A DNA stretch of 64,000 nucleotides, taken from NCBI RefSeq assembly GCF_900111595.1, contig NZ_FOHN01000004.1, positions 1 to 64,000 of the forward strand, in the 5' to 3' direction. Made by a program: the position numbers and the translations under genes. Source of the DNA: [Clostridium] polysaccharolyticum. Lineage in GTDB: Bacteria > Bacillota > Clostridia > Lachnospirales > Lachnospiraceae. Numbering within the stretch: the stretch's first letter is position 1; every line of letters starts with the position of its first letter. Of this stretch, positions 45,072 to 53,979 are shown in pieces. The notes beneath the pieces were generated by a model. The model was not told the origin of the DNA. It made no database searches and saw only the letters and a list, made by a program, of their open reading frames with translations.

Positions 45072-45728
45072 CTAAAAGCCATGTTTTGCTAAAAATTCTG
45101 CAGTAATGCCTGACTGGTGAGTTGTGGCTTCCTCTGCAGGCTGCAAAAAACGCTCTACATATTTTCCAATAATGTCATTTTCCAAGTTGACTAAATCTCC
45201 TGTGTTTCTGCTTAACAGAGTCGTATTTTCCTTCGTATGAGGAATCAGGGAAACACAGAACGTATCATTTAACTGGTCAACTTTTATAACGGTAAGACTT
45301 GTGCCATCTATTGCGATGGAACCTTTTTCAATAATATAACGGATGAGTTTAGGCGAGGTCTGTATGGTAACAACGGTGGCTATGCCTTCTTGGTGAAATT
45401 GTGTAATAAGCCCTGTTCCGTCGATATGGCCACTTACAATATGGCCGCCAAATCGTCCATTAGCTGCCATGGCACGCTCTAAATTTACTTTGCTTCCACG
45501 TGTAAGTAAACCAAGAGAAGTTCTGTTTAGTGTTTCTTTCATAACATCTGCTTCGAAAGAAGAAGGAGTCAGGGTGCAGACGGTAAGGCATACTCCATTG
45601 ACTGCAATACTGTCACCTAACTGGACATCATTCATTATCTGTTTTGCTTCTATATGTAAACGGGCGGAAGCAGTGTTCTGCCAAATGCCTTTTATAACTC
45701 CAATTTCTTCTATAATTCCTGTAAACAT
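45072..45728 (-). CDS. ribE: Riboflavin synthase, alpha subunit
   Basis: The 218-residue enzyme dismutates two lumazines to riboflavin. It consists of two similar beta-barrel halves; the N-terminal MFTGIIEEIG is the hallmark start, with SIAVNGVCLTV in the first half and SIAIDGTSLTV in the second. The ATG at 45728 follows an AAAGGTGATGAA site; the in-frame ATG at 45749 lies inside ribD. It starts just beyond the ribD stop codon. Confidence 0.95.
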   Translation of the reverse strand: MFTGIIEEIGVIKGIWQNTASARLHIEAKQIMNDVQLGDSIAVNGVCLTVCTLTPSSFEADVMKETLNRTSLGLLTRGSKVNLERAMAANGRFGGHIVSGHIDGTGLITQFHQEGIATVVTIQTSPKLIRYIIEKGSIAIDGTSLTVIKVDQLNDTFCVSLIPHTKENTTLLSRNTGDLVNLENDIIGKYVERFLQPAEEATTHQSGITAEFLAKHGF

Positions 45729-45732
45729 TTCA

Positions 45733-46824
45733 TCACCTTTTCTGTGCAATATATTCTAATAAAATATCGGTGCCAAGCTTCTGAGTGGAAGTATGGGTGA
45801 ATGGATATGCCTGATTTAGTGTATCCACACCGCAGCCTTCCACAGGTGTTCTGCTGGTGGCACCACCAATTATTTTAGGAGCCACATATACCTTTAAAGC
45901 GTTGACCAGTCCTGTCTTTAATAAGCTTTCGTTTAAAATTCCTCCTCCCTCTGCTAAAATGCTGTCTATGCCAAGAGAACCAAGTTCTTTTAATAGACAG
46001 GATAAATCTATATGCTTTTGTTCCAGCGGAATCTGGATTAAAATAGCACCTGCCTGTTCTAATGCTTGTCTCTTTTCAGAAGGGCAAGTATGATAGGCAA
46101 TATAAGTTGGAATATCTTTAGCTGTTTTTATAATATTGGAATCAAGAGCAATCTGGCAATTCGTATCGCAGACAATGCGAACAGGATGATTGCCATTGGG
46201 GATGCGGCAAGTAAGCAGAGGATCATCTGCTTTTACAGTGCCGATTCCAACCATGATTCCAGTATACTGGTTTCGTAATGTATGGACATGGTTTCTGGCT
46301 TCCTCAGAAGTAATCCATTGGGAAGCACCCGTACGAGTTGCAATTTTACCGTCTGCAGACATAGCATATTTCATGACTACATAAGGAAGCCCGCTGGTAA
46401 TATAGTGAAAGAAAACATGATTCAGTTCCAAGGCTTCAGCTTCTAATACACCAGTTGTAACGGAAATTCCGTGTTCTTTTAAAATCTGTATTCCTTTTCC
46501 GCTAACGAGAGGATTAGGATCTAGTGTCGCAATCACTACACGTTTTATCTTATGTTCTATAATGGCGTCGGTACATGGAGGAGTTTTTCCATAATGACAG
46601 CATGGTTCTAAAGTTACATATAGGGTAGCGCCTTCGGCTGGTTCCGATAGGGAAGCAAAGGCATCACGTTCTGCGTGGGGAGCTCCATACTGTTTGTGAT
46701 ATCCTAAACCGATTATTTTATCCTGTTTTGTAATAACTGCACCTACCATGGGGTTTGGGGCTGTTTTTCCCATTCCTTTTCTGGCGAGTTCTAATGCAAG
46801 CTGCATGTAATCAGTATCCGTCAT
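45733..46824 (-). CDS. ribD: Bifunctional diaminohydroxyphosphoribosylaminopyrimidine deaminase / reductase
   Basis: The 363-residue enzyme carries out the deamination and side-chain reduction steps of riboflavin synthesis. The N-terminal deaminase (1 to about 145) has the zinc site HAERDA and TLEPCCHYGKTPPCTDAI. The C-terminal reductase (about 147-363) has KYAMSADGKIATRTGASQWI-type residues and GGILNESLL. It is the first gene of the operon, preceded by a GGAGGATA site and about 260 bases downstream of the FMN riboswitch. Confidence 0.95.
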   Translation of the reverse strand: MTDTDYMQLALELARKGMGKTAPNPMVGAVITKQDKIIGLGYHKQYGAPHAERDAFASLSEPAEGATLYVTLEPCCHYGKTPPCTDAIIEHKIKRVVIATLDPNPLVSGKGIQILKEHGISVTTGVLEAEALELNHVFFHYITSGLPYVVMKYAMSADGKIATRTGASQWITSEEARNHVHTLRNQYTGIMVGIGTVKADDPLLTCRIPNGNHPVRIVCDTNCQIALDSNIIKTAKDIPTYIAYHTCPSEKRQALEQAGAILIQIPLEQKHIDLSCLLKELGSLGIDSILAEGGGILNESLLKTGLVNALKVYVAPKIIGGATSRTPVEGCGVDTLNQAYPFTHTSTQKLGTDILLEYIAQKR

Positions 46825-46928
46825 AAGTATCCTCCTTTATGAAAATAATTAAAATGAATAACATATTTAGGGGGTGCTGGATTGTAAGAAATTCCAGATT
46901 GTATCTGCACAGAAATAAGATACGGATT

Positions 46929-46962
46929 AAAAAAACACCCTAAATGATTCAGGGTGTTTTTG
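46929..46962 (-). terminator. Terminator of the FMN riboswitch expression platform
   Basis: On the minus strand AAAACACCCT (complement of 46951-46960) pairs with AGGGTGTTTT (complement of 46932-46941), followed by a T-run. It lies between the FMN aptamer and ribD, where riboswitch-controlled termination is expected. Confidence 0.85.
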
Positions 46963-47081
46963 AGAGAAGACAGAAGTAACTGAATATACATGTGCAATGG
47001 TTAAAAAAACCCTGAACCATATAATATATTCAGAGCCCCAAATTTATGTAAATTTATGTATTCCATAGCAGCATATAAGAA

Positions 47082-47189
47082 TCTTCTTTCATCCAGACTT
47101 TACTGTCGGCTTCGGAGTTTCACCGAATCATACCAGTTACGGTTCGTGGGCTATACCACCGGTAGGGAATTGCACCCCGCCCTGAAGAT
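47082..47189 (-). ncRNA. FMN riboswitch (RFN element)
   Basis: Read on the minus strand, the segment opens with TCTTCAGGGCGGGGTGCAAT, continues with CCCTACCGGTGGTA, then GAAACTCCGAAGCCGACAGT, and closes with AGTCTGGATGAAAGAAGA. These are the conserved junction sequences of the FMN aptamer, with the closing stem TCTTCA/TGAAAGA. It lies in the leader of ribD-ribE-ribBA-ribH with a promoter upstream and a terminator downstream. FMN binding should favour termination and shut off riboflavin synthesis. The arrangement is standard. Confidence 0.97.
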
Positions 47190-47206
47190 ACTATTCAATT
47201 AAAGGT

Positions 47207-47234
47207 ATTATAGCATTTACGCAAAGAATGTCAA
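47207..47234 (-). promoter_or_regulatory. Promoter of the riboflavin operon
   Basis: On the minus strand TTGACA (47234-47229) and TATAAT (47212-47207) are both perfect consensus boxes, 16 bases apart, just upstream of the FMN aptamer. Confidence 0.85.
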
Positions 47235-47365
47235 TAAATAATTTTAAAATATGTACATTTTTATGATTTTAAAGTATAATACAATAATTAGGGAAAAGGC
47301 TAGTTTTTACTATATAAGAGTTTGCTGAGAAAAAAAGTTACATTATGACGAAAGAGGGATAGAGA

Positions 47366-47950
47366 GTGGAGTACTTTGAATTGCTGAATGCAGATGGAAC
47401 GAAAATGGGAAAAGTGAAAGAGAGAAATCTTGTGCATCAGGATGGTGACTGGCATGGCGGTTCCCATATTTGGGTCGTAAGGAAAAAAGATGAGCCTAAG
47501 GAAGCAGAAAGCAAGTATGAGGTTTTGCTGCAGAAAAGGAAAAAAGACAAAGATTCATTTCCAGGATGTTATGATGTATCTTGTGCAGGACATATGGATA
47601 AGGGGGAAACATTTTTATCTACTGCACTAAGGGAGCTTTTGGAAGAACTGAATCTTTCTGTAACACAGGATCAGATTACATTTCTGTTTTCACAGAGAGT
47701 AGAAGGAGAATATGTATTTCATGGCAGGCCATTTGTAAATCGTGAAGTGAATTACGTGTATCTATTGAATCTGGAAGTAGCATTAGATAATGTAAAGTAT
47801 CAGGAAGAAGAGATAGAGGAACTTGTCTGGATGGATTTAGACAGGCTCTGCTTTCATATAGAAAACAGGAACCCGAAGTTCTGTATCTGGCAGGAAGAAA
47901 TGAAAGGGCTTTATGATTATTTGACGAAAATGGATGTAAAGTTAGAATAG
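47366..47950 (+). CDS. Nudix hydrolase, isopentenyl-diphosphate isomerase-like
   Basis: The 194-residue protein has a Nudix box in GHMDKGETFLSTALRELLEEL (about 75-95), with the expected Gly, Glu and RELLEE residues. The preceding HGGSHIWVVRK region and the N-terminal FELLNADGTKMG are typical of the IDI-like branch, most of whose members act on unknown nucleotide or phosphate compounds. It starts at a GTG with an AGAGGGA site. The gene is followed by a small membrane protein and truA on the same strand. Confidence 0.85.
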   Translation: MEYFELLNADGTKMGKVKERNLVHQDGDWHGGSHIWVVRKKDEPKEAESKYEVLLQKRKKDKDSFPGCYDVSCAGHMDKGETFLSTALRELLEELNLSVTQDQITFLFSQRVEGEYVFHGRPFVNREVNYVYLLNLEVALDNVKYQEEEIEELVWMDLDRLCFHIENRNPKFCIWQEEMKGLYDYLTKMDVKLE

Positions 47951-47968
47951 TAAGAAAGGCTTAATAAA

Positions 47969-48211
47969 ATGATAAATGGAATAAGAATCTGGCTTGTAGG
48001 CAGCAGCAGTGTAACAGGCAAATTAGAAGTGCTGGCTGGAGTAGTTGTATTTGCGGCTATTGTGTATGCTATTTTCCCAAGACTGGCAGAAAAAAAACTT
48101 AGGGAGTATCATAAACAATGCGAAATAGAGGATGAACCTGAAGGTGAGAACTGTAACAGGGAGAAACAGGATACGGCTAAGGAGATGGGCAAAGAACAGA
48201 ATGAAACATAA
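47969..48211 (+). CDS. Small single-span membrane protein, unknown function
   Basis: The 80-residue protein has one hydrophobic segment (about 20-37: LEVLAGVVVFAAIVYAIF) followed by a basic stretch and an acidic, Glu-rich tail, so the tail probably faces the cytosol. It lies 18 bases after the Nudix gene and its end overlaps the truA start by 11 bases. I recognise no family. Coding is supported by an AGAAAGG site and the tight spacing. Confidence 0.6.
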   Translation: MINGIRIWLVGSSSVTGKLEVLAGVVVFAAIVYAIFPRLAEKKLREYHKQCEIEDEPEGENCNREKQDTAKEMGKEQNET

Positions 48212-48944
48212 TTATAGACTTAGAATCTGCTATGATGGTACACGCTATAATGGCTGGCAAAAACAAGGAAATACAGATTGTACAATACAAGGACTGTTAG
48301 AGGATGAGTTAGAGAAGTACTTGCAGGAAAAAGTGGATTTAAAAGGGTCTGGGCGTACGGATGCTGGAGTGCATGCATTATGTCAGGTGGCAAATTTTTA
48401 TATCAGAAAAGATGTAGAATGCAGCTTGCTAAAGCAGCATTTGAATAGAATTCTGCCAGAAGATATTCGTATTTTAGAGGTGGATGAGGTTTCCATAGAT
48501 TTTCACAGTCGTAAAAGTGCAGTAGAAAAAACTTATGAATACTGTATTTGGAACAGTAATAATAAAAACGTATTTTACAGACGTTATGCGTATTCAGTAG
48601 AATCACCATTGAATATAAGGAAAATGGAACAAGCTGCAAAACTGTTATGTGGCACACATGATTTTCTAGGTTTCAGTTCTATGAAGAAGAGTAAGAAAAG
48701 CACAGTTCGAACTGTAACAAAAATTTCATTTGAGCAAAGAAAAGAATTGCTGGCAATCAGCTTTACAGGCAGTGGATTTTTATATCATATGGTTAGAATT
48801 ATGGCTGGAACACTTATAGAAGTAGGTTTAGAAAAGAAGGAACCAGAAGCTGTGCTGGAGGTATTAGAAAAACGGGAGCGCGTTTTGGCAGGCATGACGG
48901 TTCCAGCTCGAGGTCTTAGACTTGTGTCTGTAAATTACATGTAA
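48201..48944 (+). CDS. truA: tRNA pseudouridine(38-40) synthase
   Basis: The 247-residue enzyme isomerises uridines in the anticodon stem-loop of tRNAs. The conserved blocks are ICYDGTRYNGWQKQ, GSGRTDAGVHALCQVANF with the catalytic Asp, and GSGFLYHMVRIMAGTLIEVG. I start at 48201, where the family sequence begins, although the frame is open further upstream; no close ribosome binding site is seen, which fits coupling to the upstream small gene that it overlaps. It is followed after 14 bases by the ECF transporter genes. Confidence 0.95.
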   Translation: MKHNYRLRICYDGTRYNGWQKQGNTDCTIQGLLEDELEKYLQEKVDLKGSGRTDAGVHALCQVANFYIRKDVECSLLKQHLNRILPEDIRILEVDEVSIDFHSRKSAVEKTYEYCIWNSNNKNVFYRRYAYSVESPLNIRKMEQAAKLLCGTHDFLGFSSMKKSKKSTVRTVTKISFEQRKELLAISFTGSGFLYHMVRIMAGTLIEVGLEKKEPEAVLEVLEKRERVLAGMTVPARGLRLVSVNYM

Positions 48945-48958
48945 ACTGGAGGGGATAA

Positions 48959-49855
48959 ATGAGACAGGAGAAATGTACAATGTTTATGCGTTTGCATCCA
49001 ATGACAAATGTAGTGTACTTCATTGGAATGATGATGGTTACTATGTTTTATATGCATCCTGTTCTGCTTGGTATTTCAGTCTTAGTATGTTTTGTATATG
49101 TAGCGTATCTGAGTGAAATGCAAGATGTGAAAAAGAATCTGCTTATGTTGCCATTTGTAGTCCTGCTCGGCATAATTAATCCAATTTTTAACCGTAATGG
49201 CAGCACGGTTCTGTTTTATTTTCAAAAAAAGCCTGTGACATTTGAGGCTGTGGTGTATGGATTTCTTGCGGCAGTTATGATATATAATATGATTCTTGTT
49301 TTTCAAGTGTTTCATAAAGTGATGAATAGTGATAAAATAATGGCTGTTTTTTCGAAGATTTTTCCATCAGGTGCATTGCTGTTTACTATGACACTTCGTT
49401 TTGTACCGCTTTATAAGAATCAGCTTATTAAAATGCGAATTGCGCAAAAAGGGATTGGACAGGATGTTACCCAAGGAAGCAAAAAGCAGAGAATCCATTA
49501 TGGAATTTCCCTAATCTCGGGTCTTATGACCTGGGCTCTTGAAAATGCCTTGGTTACGTCTGATTCTATGAAGGGGAGAGGATATGGGCTCAAAGGAAGA
49601 ACTAGTTATATTAAAGAAGACTTTACGAAGCTTGATTGTTTTGTGTTAATGGCAGAAGTTTTAGGACTGGTTTTAACCGTAATAGGAATGTTACAACAGG
49701 TCTTTAGGGTTTCTTATTATCCAGCAATTCATTGGAAACTGAAAGGTACTAAGGAAATGTTTTTTTATTGTGTATTTGGGATATATGCAATGATTCCGTT
49801 AATTGTAGATGCAAAGGAGGAAATAACGTGGTTTTACTTGAAGCAGAAGATTTGA
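48959..49855 (+). CDS. ecfT: ECF transporter transmembrane (T) component
   Basis: The 298-residue protein has about six membrane segments and, near its middle, the coupling-helix region expected in EcfT (SGALLFTMTLRFVPLYKNQL, then ALENALVTSDSMKGRGYGLKGR). It transmits ATP-driven motion from the ATPases to the substrate-binding S component. The gene overlaps the following ATPase gene by 28 bases, and the S component follows, so this is a dedicated (group I) ECF transporter. Confidence 0.9.
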   Translation: MRQEKCTMFMRLHPMTNVVYFIGMMMVTMFYMHPVLLGISVLVCFVYVAYLSEMQDVKKNLLMLPFVVLLGIINPIFNRNGSTVLFYFQKKPVTFEAVVYGFLAAVMIYNMILVFQVFHKVMNSDKIMAVFSKIFPSGALLFTMTLRFVPLYKNQLIKMRIAQKGIGQDVTQGSKKQRIHYGISLISGLMTWALENALVTSDSMKGRGYGLKGRTSYIKEDFTKLDCFVLMAEVLGLVLTVIGMLQQVFRVSYYPAIHWKLKGTKEMFFYCVFGIYAMIPLIVDAKEEITWFYLKQKI

Positions 49856-51438
49856 CGTTTTCCTATGAAGGAGATGGGGATGGAGACGGAAATGTTTGTT
49901 TAAACCAGATGTCATTTCAGATAGAAAAAGGAGAGTTTGTACTGCTTTTTGGTCCTACAGGATGTGGAAAGTCGACATTATTAAAACAATGGAAGCCTTC
50001 TTTATGTCCGACAGGCAAAAGAACTGGAAACGTTTATTTTCAGGGAAGAAATCTGGAACTTGTTAGTCAACGTGAGGAAGCTAGTCTGATTGGATATGTT
50101 TCGCAGAATCCAGATAACCAGATAGTGACAGATAAAGTGTGGCATGAACTGGCATTTACTTTGGAAAATTTAGGAGTCCCATCTGCAGAAATCCGAAGCA
50201 GGGTGGCTGAAACGGCAGTATTTTTTGGCATGACAGAATGGTTTCATAAATCCATTGAAGAGTTATCAGGAGGGCAGAAGCAGATGTTAAATCTTGCTTC
50301 TGTAATGATTACAAAGCCAGAACTTTTATTGCTGGATGAACCTACTTCTCAGCTAGACCCAATTGCTATGGAAAGTTTCATGAATCTTTTAGAGCGTATT
50401 CACAGAGAACTGGGAACTACCATATTTATGGTGGAACATAGGTTAGAAGAAGCATATGAAAAAGCAGACCGGTGTATGGCATTGGAAAAGGGAAAGGTTA
50501 TTTCCTTTGCAAAACCATGTGATGTTGCAAAACACTTATTTCTTGAAAAAAGGGAAGGATTTGAGCTTTTGCCTTTGCAGACTAGACTGCCCATTTACCT
50601 GAAACAGGAGTTTTCTGTCAGAACTGTGGGAGAAGCGAAAAAATTTGTGGAAGATAACGTGAAAAAGGTGAGCAAATCTGATAAAGGGGAAGGAGTCAAT
50701 GAAAATCAGTACTTAGATGATGTATTGTCGTTTTGTAACGTATGGTTTCGCTATGAGAAAAAAGGAAAAGATATTTTTCGGGATTTTTCTATTACAATAA
50801 AGGAAGGGGATTTTATTGGCATTATTGGTGCCAATGGCCAAGGAAAATCTACTTTCCTGCAATTGGCAGCAGGAATAAAGAGACCATATCGGGGAAAAGT
50901 AAAAAAAGCATCTGCTAAAAATATTGCAGTATTACCACAGAATCCTCAGACTTTATTTCTCAAGAATACAGTGAAAGAGGAATTGCTTGTTATGGGAGAG
51001 GATATTGACTGGATTGTGAAAAAACTGCATCTTACAGAGTTTTTGGATAGGCATCCATATGATTTATCTGGTGGACAGCAGCAATTGACTGCTCTTGGAA
51101 AGGTTTTATTGACAAAGCCAGATATCCTGTTGCTAGATGAGCCAACAAAAGGTTTGGATAGAATAAAAAAGAAGAAACTTGGACAGCTGCTCACTCATTT
51201 ACAGACAGAGGGAATGACGATTATTCTAGTTTCTCATGATGTGGATTTCTGTGCAGCTTATGCAAGGAAAATAGGGATGATTTTTGATGGAGTATTAACT
51301 GGATTTACAGATTGTCATTCCTTTTTTTTACCACAGTATTTTTTTACAACGACTTGCCGTAAAATCTGTCGGGAAGTCTATGATGGAATGATTAGCGAAG
51401 AGGAGGTACTGGAATATGAAGGGTATTCCGTTTGTTAA
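49828..51438 (+). CDS. ECF transporter ATPase, two ABC domains fused (A and A')
   Basis: The 536-residue protein has two nucleotide-binding domains. The first (about 1-250) has Walker A GPTGCGKST, ABC signature LSGGQKQ and Walker B LLLLDEPTSQLDP. The second (about 300-520) has Walker A GANGQGKST, signature LSGGQQQ and LLLDEPTKGLD. In most ECF systems the two are separate subunits. The GTG start at 49828 follows an AAAGGAGG site; upstream ATGs in the frame lie within ecfT. It overlaps the S-component gene by 23 bases. Confidence 0.92.
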   Translation: MVLLEAEDLTFSYEGDGDGDGNVCLNQMSFQIEKGEFVLLFGPTGCGKSTLLKQWKPSLCPTGKRTGNVYFQGRNLELVSQREEASLIGYVSQNPDNQIVTDKVWHELAFTLENLGVPSAEIRSRVAETAVFFGMTEWFHKSIEELSGGQKQMLNLASVMITKPELLLLDEPTSQLDPIAMESFMNLLERIHRELGTTIFMVEHRLEEAYEKADRCMALEKGKVISFAKPCDVAKHLFLEKREGFELLPLQTRLPIYLKQEFSVRTVGEAKKFVEDNVKKVSKSDKGEGVNENQYLDDVLSFCNVWFRYEKKGKDIFRDFSITIKEGDFIGIIGANGQGKSTFLQLAAGIKRPYRGKVKKASAKNIAVLPQNPQTLFLKNTVKEELLVMGEDIDWIVKKLHLTEFLDRHPYDLSGGQQQLTALGKVLLTKPDILLLDEPTKGLDRIKKKKLGQLLTHLQTEGMTIILVSHDVDFCAAYARKIGMIFDGVLTGFTDCHSFFLPQYFFTTTCRKICREVYDGMISEEEVLEYEGYSVC

Positions 51439-52096
51439 AAGTGCAATTGTTCTTTGTATGATACCGTTTTTAATTTGGGTAAATGTACATTTTATGCATA
51501 ATCAAAATTATTATTTAACAAGTACTATAATTTTAGTTGCGTTATTAGTGCCATTTGGGTTAGAATATAATAAGAAACCAAATACCAGCAAATTGGTTCT
51601 GATTGCATCTCTTGCAGCAATTGCTACAATAGGCAGGATTGCTTTTTATATGATTCCCCAGTTTAAACCGGTTTTGGCGATTGTAATTTTGTCATCAGTA
51701 ATGCTTGGTCCATATGAAGGATTTATGGTTGGTGCATTAACGGGTTTTGTTTCCAATTTTTACTTTGGACAAGGACCTTGGACCATATGGCAGATGTTTG
51801 CTTTTGGTATCACAGGTTTTGCTGCTGGATATTTATTCAGGAGATTTAAACTTTCTAGAATGACGTTATGCGTATACGGAATTCTTTCTGCATGTTTCAT
51901 CTATGGCATTATCATGAACTTTGAAACGATCATTATGGTTCCTGGCACAATTACCAGAAGCAGAGTGTTTGCTACGTATGGTGCAGGGATTCCTTTTGAT
52001 ATTATTCATGGAATTTCCACATACTTGTTTTTATTCATTATCTATAATCCCTTTGTAGAAAAGCTGACAAGAATTAAAATGAAATATAATATTTAG
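51416..52096 (+). CDS. ECF transporter substrate-binding (S) component, substrate unknown
   Basis: The 226-residue integral membrane protein has six or so hydrophobic segments. LIASLAAIATIGRIAFYMIPQFKPV and MLGPYEGFMVGALTGFVSNFYFGQGPW are typical of ECF S proteins, which capture vitamins or related molecules. The sequence differs from the RibU pattern I know, so riboflavin is not suggested in spite of the nearby rib genes; a cobalamin- or precursor-type substrate is one possibility. No riboswitch is seen in front of the operon. It overlaps the ATPase gene end and has an AGGAGG site. Confidence 0.82.
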   Translation: MKGIPFVKSAIVLCMIPFLIWVNVHFMHNQNYYLTSTIILVALLVPFGLEYNKKPNTSKLVLIASLAAIATIGRIAFYMIPQFKPVLAIVILSSVMLGPYEGFMVGALTGFVSNFYFGQGPWTIWQMFAFGITGFAAGYLFRRFKLSRMTLCVYGILSACFIYGIIMNFETIIMVPGTITRSRVFATYGAGIPFDIIHGISTYLFLFIIYNPFVEKLTRIKMKYNI

Positions 52097-52110
52097 TAGA
52101 AAAATGTAAA

Positions 52111-52139
52111 TTGACAGAAGAATCTTAAATTAGTATAAT
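52111..52139 (+). promoter_or_regulatory. Consensus promoter of the second YesMN pair
   Basis: TTGACA (52111-52116) and TATAAT (52134-52139), both perfect, are 17 bases apart, 35 bases before the kinase gene. This suggests strong constitutive expression separate from the ECF operon. Confidence 0.85.
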
Positions 52140-52174
52140 CTTTTTAGGTGTTTTATTAAGAATGGAGAATTTGG

Positions 52175-53977
52175 ATGAGTAGATTGAAACAGATGAATGA
52201 TGTTTTTTCTTGCTTTACGAAGAATATGAAACTGAAACAGAAGTTTGTTATGCTCTATCTTATCGCAATTGTTATACCAGTGATTGTTGTTGATTCCATT
52301 GTCCTAATTAACATCAAAGCCTATCAGGTAAGAGAGGCAAAAATTCAAATGGAAAATTCTGTTGAGAGGACGTTAAATGAGTTTAGCGGGGTGATAGAAC
52401 AAGTTTCCTATCTTTCTAGAAATATCGTGAATGACCCGCTCTTGACGGAATTTTTGAACATGGATTACACATCAGAAGAAGAGTATCGAATGTTTTATGA
52501 AGATATTAAGGACAAATCTATATTAGACTATTATAAATTCATCAAAGAAATTTCCAACATTACAATTTATGTAGAGAATGACACCATTGAAGAGAACAGC
52601 CATATAAAGCAGTTGGATGATGTAGAAAGAAAAAACTGGTGGTATCAGAATTATAAGAGACAGAAGTCGAATGTCTATTTTTTTGAAGATATTTCAAGAA
52701 ATGCAGGGAGTGCCATTAACCCGCATGCAGGTACTATTTCTCTTGCAAGAAAAATTAGCCTTGCCAATGGAAGAGAAGCTGTCTTGTTACTGGATTTGAA
52801 TTATAACCAGATAAACCATAGTATTTTGAGAGAACAGACAAAATCTAGTTTGTACATATGTAACAGAAGCAGAATTGTTTTTGCTAGTAATTCAAAGATT
52901 TTTAAGGATAATGAAAATAGGTATCCTGTTGTGGAGCAGATTCACCGGGAAAAAATAGTGTTGTCAAAGAGGGTACCTTTGGCAGGAGAAGAGTGGAAGA
53001 TATACGCTGTAAGCAGTCAAGAGACATTTTTAAATACTTTGTTCTCTTCCAAGGAACTTGTATTTATTATGTTGTGTATCAATCTGCTTTTGCCAGTACT
53101 AGCGATTAATTCCGTTGTGAAGTCAATTATCCGGAGGTTAAATGTGCTGGATGAACACTTTGAGGGATTAAATAGTGAACAGTTAGAAAAGATAGAAGAA
53201 GATTCTTTTACAGATGAAATCAGTCAGCTTATCTGCCATTATAATGGATGTGTTGATAAAATACAGGCACTGATTGATACAATTGTAGAAAAAAACGATG
53301 AAAAACATGCACTGGAGGCAACAAAAAAACAGGCAGAACTGAATGCACTAAATACTCAGGTAAATCCGCATTTTATGTATAATACGTTAGAATGTATCTG
53401 CATGCGGAGTTTGTTAAAAGGAGAAAAAGAAACAGCAGACATAGTGCGCTGTCTTTCTGTATTGCTTCGCCAGATGTCGAAATGGGATAAGGATGTTGTA
53501 TCTATCAAAGATGAGCTTGCTTTTGTTGAAAAATACCTTATCATACAGAAGTATCGTTTTGCGGAAAAAATTGCTTATGAAGTGAAGGTAGAGGATTCAG
53601 CAAAGGATTTTATGATTCCAAAGCTCACGCTTGTTTCATTTGTTGAAAATGCTTGTGTTCATGGAATTGAGGAAAGTTTAGAAAGTGGTGATGTTAGTGT
53701 TACGGCTCATGGAAAAGAAAACAAAGTCATCATTATTGTTAAGGATACAGGATGTGGAATGGATGAGGACACATTAGATAAGTTAAGAAAAAAGATAGAA
53801 GTAGTAGATGTAAACATGCTATATCGCTCAAAAAGTACAGGAGTATTAAATGCAGTCATGCGGCTAAGAATGCATTTTGGGGACAGATTGAATTTTACCA
53901 TAACGAGTGTTGTTGATGAAGGAACACGAATCGAAATATGTATCGAACGTGAATCTCAAGAAAACAGGGGGATGTAA
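52175..53977 (+). CDS. YesM-type sensor histidine kinase (second pair)
   Basis: This is a 600-residue membrane kinase of the same type as the one at 15103. It has a first helix (about 24-46), an extracytoplasmic region of about 240 residues, a second helix (about 288-308), a HAMP-like linker and coiled coil, then the kinase with QVNPHFMYNTLEC (His399), N box FVENACVHG and G box DTGCGMDE. The sensor region is unlike that of the first pair, so it probably detects another signal. Its regulator gene begins two bases after its stop. Confidence 0.92.
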   Translation: MSRLKQMNDVFSCFTKNMKLKQKFVMLYLIAIVIPVIVVDSIVLINIKAYQVREAKIQMENSVERTLNEFSGVIEQVSYLSRNIVNDPLLTEFLNMDYTSEEEYRMFYEDIKDKSILDYYKFIKEISNITIYVENDTIEENSHIKQLDDVERKNWWYQNYKRQKSNVYFFEDISRNAGSAINPHAGTISLARKISLANGREAVLLLDLNYNQINHSILREQTKSSLYICNRSRIVFASNSKIFKDNENRYPVVEQIHREKIVLSKRVPLAGEEWKIYAVSSQETFLNTLFSSKELVFIMLCINLLLPVLAINSVVKSIIRRLNVLDEHFEGLNSEQLEKIEEDSFTDEISQLICHYNGCVDKIQALIDTIVEKNDEKHALEATKKQAELNALNTQVNPHFMYNTLECICMRSLLKGEKETADIVRCLSVLLRQMSKWDKDVVSIKDELAFVEKYLIIQKYRFAEKIAYEVKVEDSAKDFMIPKLTLVSFVENACVHGIEESLESGDVSVTAHGKENKVIIIVKDTGCGMDEDTLDKLRKKIEVVDVNMLYRSKSTGVLNAVMRLRMHFGDRLNFTITSVVDEGTRIEICIERESQENRGM

Positions 53978-53979
53978 TC

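Noticed and set aside
51416-52096. S component as riboflavin transporter RibU
   Set aside because: The sequence does not show the RibU-type pattern I know, and the FMN riboswitch controls only the divergent rib operon.
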